Below are positions 34,064 to 43,084 of a stretch of 64,000 nt of DNA, piece by piece. Made by a program: the position numbers and the translations under genes. This DNA is from Sphingomonas sp. Leaf20 (GTDB taxonomy: Bacteria; Pseudomonadota; Alphaproteobacteria; Sphingomonadales; Sphingomonadaceae): NCBI RefSeq assembly GCF_001421535.1, contig NZ_LMKN01000009.1, forward strand, positions 1,695-65,694. The letters are read 5' to 3'. The notes beneath the pieces are model-generated. The model made no database searches and was not told the origin of the DNA. It was given only the letters and a program-made list of their open reading frames with translations. Each line of letters begins with the position of its first letter. Position 1 is the stretch's first letter.

Positions 34064-35398
34064 ATGCCCGGCCTTTTCAATCGTGTGTTACCCTCCAAAC
34101 GCTGGACGCCGTCGCGGTACAGGGCGCTGCTACGTGCGCGCGGGCCGCGATCGACGCAGTTTCGCACGCGGGGTGCGATCCTTGCGGGGGCGATCCTGAT
34201 CGGGATCGTCGCGACGCTGTTTGCCGAGGCGGCCGATTGGGCGGGCGAGGTTTTTAGCGACTTTGCAAGGACCTGGCACTGGATGCCGCTGGTCACGACG
34301 CCGCTGACGTTCATGGGGCTGGTCTGGCTGACGCGTCGCTATGCGCCATACGCGCGCGGATCCGGAATCCCCCAGGTGATCGCGGCGCAAGCCAGTCCGA
34401 ACGACGCCACGGGCACGCTGATTTCGATCCGGACGGTGGTGGCCAAGGCGGTGCTGACGATCGGCGCGGTACTGGGTGGCGCATCGGTCGGGCGGGAAGG
34501 CCCGACGGTCCAGCTGGCAGCGGCCGTCATGGGGTTCACGCACCGTCTCGTCCGCGTGCCGTTGCGAGGCGGGGTCCTTATCGCCGGCGGTGCGGCGGGC
34601 GTCGCGGCGGCGTTCAACACGCCGCTCGCCGGGCTGCTGTTCGCGATCGAGGAGCTCGCATCCGCCTATGAGCAGAGGGTGACGCTGCTCGTCCTCGCGG
34701 CGATCGTGATCGCGGGGATGGTCGCGCAGTCGGTGCAGGGCGACTATATCTATTTCGGTGCGATCGGCGCGCATATGCCGCTGCTGTCCGCGCTGATCGT
34801 CGCGCCGGTTGCCGGCATCGCGGGTGGCATGACCGGTGGGCTGTTCTCGCGCATTCTGCTGGCGATGGCGGTCAGCCGCAACCGCGTGACGGAATGGACG
34901 CGCGCGCATCCCGTCACGTTCGCGGGGATCTGCGGGGGTGTCGTCGCGGTGCTCGGCGTCGTGACCGGGCTGACATGGGGAACCGGCTATGCCCCGGCGC
35001 GCGCGATGATCGTCGGCGTCGATGCGCCGCTCTGGTTCGGGCCGGCCAAGCTGGTCGCCACCGCCGCGACCGCGATCGCGGGCCTGTCGGGCGGGATCTT
35101 CGCGCCGTCGCTCGCCGTCGGCGCGGGCGTCGGCAATCTGCTGCGCGAGATCTTCCCCGGCGAGCCTGCCAGCGCGATCGTGATCCTGGGCATGGTCGCC
35201 TATTTCGCGGGCGTCGTCCGCGCGCCGCTCACCGCGGTGATCATCCTGTCGGAGACGACCGCGAGCCGCGGCCTGATGCTGCCGATGTTTGCGACCGCGT
35301 TCATCGCCGATGCGGCCAGCCAGTGGGTATGCCGCGAGAAGCTGTACCATGGTCTCTCGAAGACCTTCGCCATGACGGAGACGACCCGATCCACCTGA
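34064..35398 (+). CDS. ClC family chloride channel / H+ antiporter
   Basis: A 444-residue inner-membrane protein of the voltage-gated chloride channel family. The three selectivity-filter motifs are present: GSGIPQV (about 99-105), GREGPTVQ (about 145-152, with the gating Glu) and GGIFAPSLAVGAG (about 345). The helical AFNTPLAG segment is also typical. No C-terminal CBS domain is present. Cl-/H+ exchange or chloride conduction is expected. A DUF389 membrane protein follows after only 14 nt, so the two are likely one transcript. No clear ribosome site is visible. Confidence 0.92.
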   Translation: MPGLFNRVLPSKRWTPSRYRALLRARGPRSTQFRTRGAILAGAILIGIVATLFAEAADWAGEVFSDFARTWHWMPLVTTPLTFMGLVWLTRRYAPYARGSGIPQVIAAQASPNDATGTLISIRTVVAKAVLTIGAVLGGASVGREGPTVQLAAAVMGFTHRLVRVPLRGGVLIAGGAAGVAAAFNTPLAGLLFAIEELASAYEQRVTLLVLAAIVIAGMVAQSVQGDYIYFGAIGAHMPLLSALIVAPVAGIAGGMTGGLFSRILLAMAVSRNRVTEWTRAHPVTFAGICGGVVAVLGVVTGLTWGTGYAPARAMIVGVDAPLWFGPAKLVATAATAIAGLSGGIFAPSLAVGAGVGNLLREIFPGEPASAIVILGMVAYFAGVVRAPLTAVIILSETTASRGLMLPMFATAFIADAASQWVCREKLYHGLSKTFAMTETTRST

Positions 35399-35412
35399 AC
35401 CCTGCAAAATTC

Positions 35413-36897
35413 GTGACGCTCCCTCGGGCGTGGATGGCCAAGGCCACCGAAGGCGTCGACCATGACGGCGTCCTGCGCCAGATTGCCGAGGAAGCGGGGT
35501 GGTCGGGCCGCTATGCGTTCTTGATCGTCATCTCGGCCGCGATCTCGTTGCTCGGGCTGCTGATGCCCTCGGTCGCGGTGCTGATCGGCGCGATGCTGCT
35601 GTCGCCGTTGATGATGCCGATCATCGGCCTGGGCTTCGGCATCGCGACGCTCGATTTCCACGAGATCCGCCGCGCGGCGACCGCGTTGATTCTGGGGGCG
35701 GTCATCGCGGTGACGCTGTCGGTCGTGCTGATCCTGCTCTCCCCGGTCCAGACGATCACGAGCGAGATCGCCGGGCGGACGCAACCGACGCTGTTCGACC
35801 TGCTCGTCGCTTTGCTCTCCGCAATCGCGGGCGGCTATGCGCTGATCCGGGGGCGTGGGGGTACGGTGGTCGGCGTGGCGATCGCCATCGCGCTGATGCC
35901 GCCGCTGGTGGTGGTCGGGTTCGGCATCGCGACGTGGAACTGGGTGGTGTTCTCGGGCGCGTTGTTGCTGTTCCTCACCAATGCCATCACCATCGCGCTG
36001 ACCGCCGCGCTCGTCGCGCGCTGTTACGGGTTCGGCAGCCATCTGTCGCCGCACCACACCGGCTGGCAGCTCGTGCTGTTCGCGGTCGCGATCGGGGTCC
36101 TCTCCATTCCGCTTGGTGCCGGTCTACGCCGGATCGCGTTCGAGGCGGTCGCACAGCGGCAGGTGCGCGATGCGCTGGGCGAGGATTTTCCACCCGGCGC
36201 GCGACTGAGCCAGGTCGAGATTGACCATGGCGCGAACCCGGTCCGCGTTCGCGCGGTCATGCTGACGCCGCGGATCGAACCGGGCGCGGATCGCAAGCTC
36301 GCGGCGGACCTTCGCCAGCGATTGTCGCGGCCGGTCGATGTCCATGTCGATCAGGTCCGCATCTCGCCCGAGACCGGCGCGGTCGAGGCGGCGCAGATTG
36401 CGCGGGCGGGCAACGGCGATGCGCTGCGCGCCGCACGCGAGCGCGACCGCGCGATTGCCGACGTGGCGCTGATCGCAGGTGTTCCCGTGTCATCGGTGCA
36501 GCTGGATTCGGCGGGCCGAACGATCCGCGTAACGGCCGCGCCCCTCACGGGTCTTGGCATCGCCGGCTATCGCGATCTTGAACGTCGCGCGGACGCGGCG
36601 GTCGCCGACTGGGATGTCATTCTTGGGCCGCCGAACGATGTCGCCTTGCCGGACATGGCGATCCGGTCCGGCGTCATCGACGATCAGGCGCTTGGCGACG
36701 CAGCCTGGGCCTCGGCTCGACTAAGTCGGACGCTCGACGTGCCGGGCGGAACGCTGCGGCAGCGCACGGCAATCGCACAGGGTATCACCGGGCGAGGGGG
36801 CAGCGCGGCCCCCGGCGGTGCGGGCGGCCGCCTGCGTTTGCGATGGTCGGCGGATACGGATCCACCTGCGCCTGAGTCAGGCGAGCGCCGGCCATAG
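35413..36897 (+). CDS. DUF389 family membrane protein
   Basis: The first 210 residues carry the DUF389 membrane domain: GRYAFLIVISAAISLLGLL, VLIGAMLLSPLMMPIIGLG and GVAIAIALMPPLVVVGF are its hallmarks. The C-terminal half (about 280 residues) is soluble and unlike known domains, with BON-like alternation of strands and helices (LRQRLSRPVDVHVDQVRI). GTG at 35413 or ATG at 35434 may be the start; neither has a strong site. It follows the ClC gene by 14 nt. Its end overlaps the end of the convergent DUF2254 gene by 21 nt. Function of DUF389 proteins is unknown; a transport or membrane-stress role is guessed. Confidence 0.8.
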   Translation: MTLPRAWMAKATEGVDHDGVLRQIAEEAGWSGRYAFLIVISAAISLLGLLMPSVAVLIGAMLLSPLMMPIIGLGFGIATLDFHEIRRAATALILGAVIAVTLSVVLILLSPVQTITSEIAGRTQPTLFDLLVALLSAIAGGYALIRGRGGTVVGVAIAIALMPPLVVVGFGIATWNWVVFSGALLLFLTNAITIALTAALVARCYGFGSHLSPHHTGWQLVLFAVAIGVLSIPLGAGLRRIAFEAVAQRQVRDALGEDFPPGARLSQVEIDHGANPVRVRAVMLTPRIEPGADRKLAADLRQRLSRPVDVHVDQVRISPETGAVEAAQIARAGNGDALRAARERDRAIADVALIAGVPVSSVQLDSAGRTIRVTAAPLTGLGIAGYRDLERRADAAVADWDVILGPPNDVALPDMAIRSGVIDDQALGDAAWASARLSRTLDVPGGTLRQRTAIAQGITGRGGSAAPGGAGGRLRLRWSADTDPPAPESGERRP

Positions 36898-38130
36898 CTG
36901 CCGGTAGGCCTGCTCGAATACGGCCAGGTCGGCAGGATCCTCCATCGTCTCACCCACACGCTGCGCGTGGCGTGTAGCCCAGCCTTCGATCGGCCTGCGC
37001 ATCCCAGGCAGGTTGGCGTGCATCGCCGCCAGCGTGTTGGTGAGCCGAAGGGACACCTCGATCTCCTTGCCGCCTTCGCGAAGCACGGGTCCGAAGGCGT
37101 CGGTCAGCATATCGTCGATCGAGGGTCGGCCAAGGTACACCCCGTGCTGCTCGTTGTCGTCGTCGCCTGCGTTCGTCGGTTGCGAGCCGAGCGACAGGAA
37201 CACCCTCAAGAGCGCGTTCAGCACCTCGATCCCGGTCCCGGGATCATTGGTCGCGGGCGCCAGCGCGCGACTGGCGATCTCGGACAGCGCGATCAGGCCC
37301 AGGCGCGGATCCTGGTCGAAGCTGCGGTGCCGTTCGATCGTGAAGCTCTTGATCAGCGCCGCGCGTGTCATGTCGTCTAGGGCGCCCTCGACCCGAACGA
37401 GATCACGCTTGGGGTGCACCATCGTCCCGGGAAGGACGCCGACGTGAATGCGGAGTCCGTCCCGCTCCGCAATGGCGCTAAGCGCCGCAACGTCGATGTG
37501 CGTGACATAGCCGGTCTGCGAGCCCGCGATCGCCACGGCCTGTGGCGGTACGACGATCGCTGCACGTCCGCCCAAATGCGGGGCGGCCGCGAAGTCCGTC
37601 ATGGCACGCGTCGCGGCCTCCTCGACGCGATCGATCACGTCGGCCATGCGCCCGAACGCGGTGATATGGCCGATCCAGCGCAACAGCGTGCCGACCACCA
37701 GCATGATGATGCCGACGGTGGCAGCGAACAGGATGATGCGGCCGTCATGGCCATAGGCGCTCGTGTTCAGCCCGACGATGCCGACCATCGAGAAGACGAA
37801 TGCGCCGAGGAACGTCGACAAGGCGTTCTGCGACGTCGGATCGCTGACCATCAACTGGGTCGCGCGTGGTGTGGCGAGCTGCGTCGCGGACGAATAGGCG
37901 CTGACCATCGCCGTCAACGAAAACGTCGTCACCGCCAGCATGCTCGATGCCATGATCTGGAGAATGGTGCCGACCGAGCGCTGGCCGATATCCACGTCGA
38001 ACGTGTAGGGGAGGTACGGCGTGACGATGCCGGCGAGGATCGCCAGCGCCACGCTGAGCAGGCTGATGACGCCTGCGCGGAACCAGATTTGCCGGACGAT
38101 GCGATGGAGGATCCACGTCCATCGTTTCAT
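36877..38130 (-). CDS. DUF2254 family membrane protein
   Basis: A 417-residue inner-membrane protein with an N-terminal helix (VISLLSVALAILAGIVTPYL), two more membrane pairs (up to about residue 165) and a long soluble domain. LAVTTFSLTAMVSAYSSA and FLGAFVFSMVGIVGL are typical of DUF2254, as are GYVTHID and APATNDPGTGIEVLNALL in the soluble part. AGGGGA precedes the ATG. Its function is unknown. It converges on the DUF389 gene and overlaps it. Confidence 0.85.
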   Translation of the reverse strand: MKRWTWILHRIVRQIWFRAGVISLLSVALAILAGIVTPYLPYTFDVDIGQRSVGTILQIMASSMLAVTTFSLTAMVSAYSSATQLATPRATQLMVSDPTSQNALSTFLGAFVFSMVGIVGLNTSAYGHDGRIILFAATVGIIMLVVGTLLRWIGHITAFGRMADVIDRVEEAATRAMTDFAAAPHLGGRAAIVVPPQAVAIAGSQTGYVTHIDVAALSAIAERDGLRIHVGVLPGTMVHPKRDLVRVEGALDDMTRAALIKSFTIERHRSFDQDPRLGLIALSEIASRALAPATNDPGTGIEVLNALLRVFLSLGSQPTNAGDDDNEQHGVYLGRPSIDDMLTDAFGPVLREGGKEIEVSLRLTNTLAAMHANLPGMRRPIEGWATRHAQRVGETMEDPADLAVFEQAYRQLWPALA

Positions 38131-38496
38131 ATCATGTTCCCCTGATCAGTGTTTCGCGCGATCGCCACGCTTGAAGCCCACCGACTACGCGAAAACGACG
38201 CGTGCTACCCGCGCGTAATGCGCCTTGCCGGGCGGTTTCATCCGGATGTTGCGCTGGGTATGATCGGTCAACCTTGTTGGAAACGAAAGATAAGGGGGGC
38301 GGGATTGAGCTACAAAACGGATCGTCGCAGTCGAACCCGCGCCATCGATGTCTAGGGGCCGTCCTGTGCGTGGGAGCGGCCCTAGGTTTCTTGTCAGAGC
38401 GGGCGTGATCACCGAGCATCTCCTCTGGTAGGAAGGCCGATGCGTGCCCCAACCCGCGCCCGCTTTCTTCCCATCATTCGAGCCTGCCCGCGACCG
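38131..38496. other. Intergenic, no gene seen
   Basis: About 365 bp upstream of DUF2254 and downstream of the TonB-like gene. Frames on both strands lack ribosome sites and protein-like composition. No strong hairpin was noticed. Confidence 0.4.
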
Positions 38497-39672
38497 CTAG
38501 TATAGCGGCAACGGTCCCTCGTCGGCTGGCGGAGACGTGCCTGGCGCACCCATGACGTACCGCACCCGCTCCATGCACCCGCTTGCACCGGTCTCGGACG
38601 GCTTGCGGCTGAGCCCTGTAAACATGCTCCTGGCGGCGTCGCCGAAATCGCTCGTCGGCTCGGCCATAAGCACCTTCACGTTCCCGAGCGCGCCCCACGG
38701 CGCGACGTCGTAGGAGACGATTGCCCAGCCCTCGATCCCGCGACGGCGATAGTCGTTCGGGTAGGTGAGCCGCGGCGCACGCGTCCACTCGCCGAGCGCG
38801 TTGCACGCCTCGGGTTGCGCCGGCATGGTCTCGCGGGCCGGCGCCTCGGGCGCGGGCATTGGGTCGGCAATTTTCCAATAGGGGTAGAGGCAGCCTCGCC
38901 GCGCGCCCTTCACGAACCGGGACTGTTCCACCGCTCGACGCGAGGCGGCATCCAGTGCAGCCGATCGCGAACCATTCAGCGTACGGACGCGCACCGGCTT
39001 GCCGTCGGCGTCGATGTCATAGCCTATCATGGTCCACAGCGGTCGGCCTGGCTGTCGTGCGATCGCCGTGAAATCGGGAAAAGCGCGGTTGAGCAGTGCC
39101 GGTGTCGGGTCGAAGCACGTCGTGTCGGCGGGACGGATGCGCCGCCACAGCGCCTCCGGAGCGCGGGCCCCAGTCGGGAACACGGTGTAAGCCATCGCCA
39201 TGGCCGCCGGCACCTGATCGAGCGGTAACTGATCGGGCGTGAAGGTGATCGAGCAGTCGGTCCGCGTCGCACCCGCCGCAAAGCGCGCGGCCGCCAGTGC
39301 AGGCAGCAGGTCAGCCGTGGCTTGACCGAAGCGCCGTTGCTCGCGCTCGATGCCCAGCGGCCGGCCGGTCGCATCGATACGGAACATGACGCGCAACGGC
39401 GCCTCCGTCACCCCGCTCCACCCCAGCGCCGGTAACGGGTTGGGCGCCTGTGTCACGCCGACCGGTTGCCCACCGCACGTCGCCGCTCCAGCGCGCCAGA
39501 TCGTCATGGTGGATTGCGGCGCGCCCGGCGCTGCGCTGTTTGGCCCGGCGTGGTCGTGCGTCTGGATTACAGGTGGTGGTAATGGTTGAACCGGCGGCCT
39601 GATCCCTTGCGCCCCGGCGACAACCGATCCGGCGATCGCCAGCGGCATCCACGACCAACGCATGACGCTCAT
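38497..39672 (-). CDS. Periplasmic protein with three TonB-C-like repeats
   Basis: A 391-residue protein with a signal peptide (WSWMPLAIAGSVVAGAQG), a Pro-rich stretch, then three repeats resembling the TonB C-terminal fold at about 92-147, 190-265 and 298-373. Each has the strand-turn pattern seen in FRIDATGRPLGI, YDIDADGKPVRV or YDVAPWGALGNVKV. The only six Cys fall at 66/140, 186/261 and 290/366, one pair per repeat with spacing 74-76, suggesting one disulfide each. AGGAGG lies 6 nt before the ATG. Without an N-terminal anchor or proton-channel partners it is not a classical TonB. Confidence 0.75.
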   Translation of the reverse strand: MSVMRWSWMPLAIAGSVVAGAQGIRPPVQPLPPPVIQTHDHAGPNSAAPGAPQSTMTIWRAGAATCGGQPVGVTQAPNPLPALGWSGVTEAPLRVMFRIDATGRPLGIEREQRRFGQATADLLPALAAARFAAGATRTDCSITFTPDQLPLDQVPAAMAMAYTVFPTGARAPEALWRRIRPADTTCFDPTPALLNRAFPDFTAIARQPGRPLWTMIGYDIDADGKPVRVRTLNGSRSAALDAASRRAVEQSRFVKGARRGCLYPYWKIADPMPAPEAPARETMPAQPEACNALGEWTRAPRLTYPNDYRRRGIEGWAIVSYDVAPWGALGNVKVLMAEPTSDFGDAARSMFTGLSRKPSETGASGCMERVRYVMGAPGTSPPADEGPLPLY

Positions 39673-39845
39673 CCAAACCCTCCTGTGCCAGACGCCTGTC
39701 GCGACAGGTCCTATGCAGCAGCGACACTGCCATAGGGTCGCGCGAGCGGCAACTCGCGGTCGATCGCTGCCCCGGGGATAGGGGTTTCATCGCCACACGC
39801 TGGCCGCGTCCTCATCGAACATCGGCTTCGGCCTCGGCGGCGCCG

Positions 39846-40193
39846 TTACGCGTTACGTCGGCGTGTCGGCGCGCGGAAGTCAGGGGGCTTGCCTGCGATC
39901 CATCGGAGATATTGCCGTATGTCGTCGCGTTCGCGCAGGCGATCCATCGTGGCATAGGACGATGCCAGATCGCGGTTGGCGACAAAGGCGTGGATGGTTC
40001 GGTGGCACATCGGATGCACCGGTACGGTATGCGTGCCGCCCTCGCTCTTGGGAACGACGTGATGTCGCTCCACGCGTTGCCCGAGCAGCCGGCCACATAA
40101 TGCGCAGCCCTCGTCCTTGGGCTCTGTTGCGGCTCTCGCGGCAGCCTCCGCGAGCCCGGCTATCCGTTTAACGCGACCGCCCATGCTCACCAT
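39846..40193 (-). CDS. HNH endonuclease family protein
   Basis: A 115-residue protein with a compact HNH/zinc motif: CALCG (Cys 30 and 33), VERHHVVPKSEGG (His 44 and 45), then HPMCHRTIH (His 60, Cys 63, His 64, His 68). The C-terminal part is helical and basic. The middle Asn of HNH is replaced in this alignment, which is common. Many such stand-alone HNH proteins have no known target. There is no phage, restriction or intron context here. ATG at 40193 or 40184 could be the start; neither has a clear ribosome site. Confidence 0.8.
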   Translation of the reverse strand: MVSMGGRVKRIAGLAEAAARAATEPKDEGCALCGRLLGQRVERHHVVPKSEGGTHTVPVHPMCHRTIHAFVANRDLASSYATMDRLRERDDIRQYLRWIAGKPPDFRAPTRRRNA

Positions 40194-40304
40194 ATGAGGG
40201 TTCGATGGTCATATGCGAGTGCGCGCTGGCTCAGGGGCGACCTGGAGCGGGCGAGGGGCGGGGTTGCACGTCTGGTGCCGTCGCTCAGTTGCTGCCTCTG
40301 ACAT

Positions 40305-40628
40305 CTAGAGGCATGCGGGCAACGTGACGATCGGCAGGCCGGTTATCGCCGTCGCGGCGACGCCGACCAGTGCGAGGCGCCAGCCGGTCCGCTCGACCAG
40401 CGTGCCGCTCCGCGCCGGCCATCGCCACACCGCGACGCCGATCCCTGTTCCGATGCACAGCAGCCACGCGGCGATCAGCGCCGCCTGATGCGCACTCGTC
40501 GCGCCCAGCCCGATCGTCGCCCAGCCGCGCGCGCAGCCCAGGCCGTGGAGCGCGTAGAGCAGGCAGAATGCGACTGCCCAGACGATCAGTCCCGCGCTCA
40601 TCCGGATCAGGGCGATCATGCGATCCAC
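40305..40628 (-). CDS. Small three-helix membrane protein of the oxidase operon
   Basis: A 107-residue hydrophobic protein with helices at about 11-30 (GLIVWAVAFCLLYALHGLG), 47-67 and 83-103. Its ATG lies 13 nt inside the end of the oxidase I-III gene, so it is translationally coupled. Position and size suggest an accessory or assembly protein of the terminal oxidase, though no family was recognised. Confidence 0.7.
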   Translation of the reverse strand: MDRMIALIRMSAGLIVWAVAFCLLYALHGLGCARGWATIGLGATSAHQAALIAAWLLCIGTGIGVAVWRWPARSGTLVERTGWRLALVGVAATAITGLPIVTLPACL

Positions 40629-43084
40629 CCGGGCAAGGCGAGGACCAGCGTGGCGGCGACGCCCGCGCCGGCCGCATGGTCACTCCACAACCGCACGATG
40701 CGCAGTTCGCCGAGCCGCGCGCCGCCGATATGGCCGCTGCCAATGCGCGCGCGCGCAAAGGCAAGCATCGTTGCGGCAAGTGCAGCGTGGAAGATCGCAT
40801 AGGACGCTACCACCGCGCCGGTCGCGGCATAGGCATGGCTGGCGGGCGAGGGCAGCCGCAGCACGACGAGGAGGACGAGCGCGAGGACGAGCGCGATCTG
40901 CCCCCCCGCTGCGACCGCGAGCGCTGTGCGTCCGTCGGGTCCGGCGCGGCGCACCTCGACGATCGCCAGCACCGCCCCGAGCAGCGCGAGCGCCGGTTCC
41001 AGCACGGTGCGCGCGATCAGTTGCGGCGGCGGCCAGTCGGGCGCGACGGTCCACAGAAACGCATAGCCGAACAGCAGCGAGGCAAAGAGCGTCGCGCTGG
41101 CGGCGAGCGCGAACACGCTGCCCCACCAGCCGGTCGTCCCCGTCGCTTCGGTCGACAGCGGCAGGGCCACGCCCGGCCCGGCGGACAACGGCCCGTGGTC
41201 TTCGCGCGTCCCGTTGGTCCACGCCCAGCGCCAGCCCAACACGCCGACGCCGACGAGGAACAGCGGCGCGATCCAGTACAGCCCCGCCAGCATCGTGAGG
41301 AAAAAGCCCGCCAGCACGCCCGCGGTGGCGATCGGCAGCCAGCTGTTGCCCGGCAGGATCACGATATGATCGGGCTCGCCGGTGACCATGTCGACCGCCA
41401 TCGTCTCGCGCCAGCCATGCCGCGCCGCGCCGAGCCACCCCTCGCCGCGCGCCAGCGCCACGCCGAGGTCGGGCTGGTCGTACAGCGGATCGCGCCCCGC
41501 CACCTGCGGCAGGCTTGCGAAGTTATAGGCAGGCGCCGGGATCGGCATCGCCCATTCCAGCGTGCCGGCATTCCACGGATTGCGCCGGTGGTGGCGCCCC
41601 AGCCAGATTTGCAGCCCGACGTCGATCGTGAACAGCGCGAAGCCGAACGCCATCACGAAGCTGCCGACCGACGACAGCAGGTTGAGCCAGGTCCAGCCCA
41701 TCGCATCGGAATAGGTGTCGATCCGGCGTGGCATCCCGAGCAGCCCAGTCAGGTGCATCAGGAAGAAGGTCAGGTTAAAGCCGATGAAGATCAGCCAGAA
41801 CGCGGTCTCGCCCAGCTGCATCACGCGCTCGCGCCCGGTGAAATGCGGCAGCCAGTAATAGGCTGCGGCCAGCATCGGGAAGACGAAACCGCCGACCAGC
41901 ACGTAGTGGAGATGCGCGGTGACGAACGCGGTGTCGTGCGCCTGCTGGTCGAACGGGACCACCGCGAGCATGACGCCGGTGAGGCCGCCGAGCACGAACA
42001 CGACGAAGAAGCCGATCAGATACAGCATCGGCAGCTTCATCTGCGGGCGTCCCGACCACAGGGTGCCGATCCACGCGAACACCTGTACCGCGGTCGGGAT
42101 CGCGACCAAAGTGGAGGCGGCGGAAAAGAACCCCAGCGCCATGTGCGGGATGCCCGTCGTGAACATGTGGTGCACCCATAGCCCGAAGCTGAGGAACGCC
42201 AGCGCCATCACCGCGGCGACGAGCGCGCCATAGGCAAGGATGCGGGTTCGCGCCATCACCGGCAGGATCGTCGACACCGCACCGGCCGCGGGCAGGAAGA
42301 TGATATAGACCTCGGGGTGGCCGAACAGCCAGAACAGGTGCTGCCACAACAGCGGCGATCCGCCGAGCGCGGGCGTATAGAAGGGCCATCCGAACGCGCG
42401 CTCGATCTCGAGCAGGATCGATCCGAGGATCAGTGGCGGGAAACCGAACAGCATCATCGCCGCGGTCGCGAGCAGATACCAGGCGAACAGCGGCATTCGG
42501 TCGAGCCGCATGCCGGGTGCACGCAGCCGCAGGATCGACACCGCGATCTCGATCGCCGCGCACATCGCCGAGATCTCGACGAAGGTGATGCCGAGCAGCC
42601 AGACGTCGGAATTGATCCCCGGCGTCCATTGCTTGCCCGACAGCGGCGGATAGAGGAACCACCCCGCATCGGGCGCGACGCCCGCCAGCATCGCGACGAT
42701 CAGGATGCTGCCGCCGAACAGATAACACCACCAGCCGAGCGCCGAGAGCCGCGGGTACGCCATGTCGCGCGCGCCCAGCATCTTGGGCAGCAGATACAGC
42801 GCGAGCCCCTCGAACATCGGGATCGCGAACAGGAACATCATGATGCTGCCGTGCATCGTGAACAGCTGGTTATAGACCTCGGGCCCGACAAACGCGCTGT
42901 CGGGGGTCGCGAGCTGCGCGCGGATCAGCATCGCCAGCACGCCACCAATCGCGAAGAACGCGAACGCGCCGACGATGAACCGCTTGCCCATGTCCGAATG
43001 GTTGACCGAGCGCAGCACCCCGCGCCAGCCCGGCTCGGTACGCCAGATCGTGGTCAGGTCGTGGTGGAGTTTCAGGGCCTTCAT
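40616..43084 (-). CDS. ctaD: Cytochrome c oxidase subunits I and III, fused
   Basis: An 822-residue protein. Residues 1-560 are heme-copper oxidase subunit I: heme ligands in FTMHGSIMMF, CuB and Tyr site GHPEVYII (about 254-261, keeping the Glu of the D channel), CuB pair WVHHMFTTG, and heme a/a3 His in THLHYVLVGG-like TAHLHYVLV. Residues about 640-822 are a subunit III-like domain (TGWWGSVFALAASATLF onward), shorter than a free subunit III. The enzyme reduces oxygen to water and pumps protons in the inner membrane. The start ATG overlaps the stop of subunit II (ATGA). Confidence 0.93.
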   Translation of the reverse strand: MKALKLHHDLTTIWRTEPGWRGVLRSVNHSDMGKRFIVGAFAFFAIGGVLAMLIRAQLATPDSAFVGPEVYNQLFTMHGSIMMFLFAIPMFEGLALYLLPKMLGARDMAYPRLSALGWWCYLFGGSILIVAMLAGVAPDAGWFLYPPLSGKQWTPGINSDVWLLGITFVEISAMCAAIEIAVSILRLRAPGMRLDRMPLFAWYLLATAAMMLFGFPPLILGSILLEIERAFGWPFYTPALGGSPLLWQHLFWLFGHPEVYIIFLPAAGAVSTILPVMARTRILAYGALVAAVMALAFLSFGLWVHHMFTTGIPHMALGFFSAASTLVAIPTAVQVFAWIGTLWSGRPQMKLPMLYLIGFFVVFVLGGLTGVMLAVVPFDQQAHDTAFVTAHLHYVLVGGFVFPMLAAAYYWLPHFTGRERVMQLGETAFWLIFIGFNLTFFLMHLTGLLGMPRRIDTYSDAMGWTWLNLLSSVGSFVMAFGFALFTIDVGLQIWLGRHHRRNPWNAGTLEWAMPIPAPAYNFASLPQVAGRDPLYDQPDLGVALARGEGWLGAARHGWRETMAVDMVTGEPDHIVILPGNSWLPIATAGVLAGFFLTMLAGLYWIAPLFLVGVGVLGWRWAWTNGTREDHGPLSAGPGVALPLSTEATGTTGWWGSVFALAASATLFASLLFGYAFLWTVAPDWPPPQLIARTVLEPALALLGAVLAIVEVRRAGPDGRTALAVAAGGQIALVLALVLLVVLRLPSPASHAYAATGAVVASYAIFHAALAATMLAFARARIGSGHIGGARLGELRIVRLWSDHAAGAGVAATLVLALPGWIA

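Noticed and set aside
38132-38452. 106-codon minus-strand frame upstream of DUF2254.
   Set aside because: No ribosome site, Arg/Pro-rich translation with no hydrophobic core or motif.
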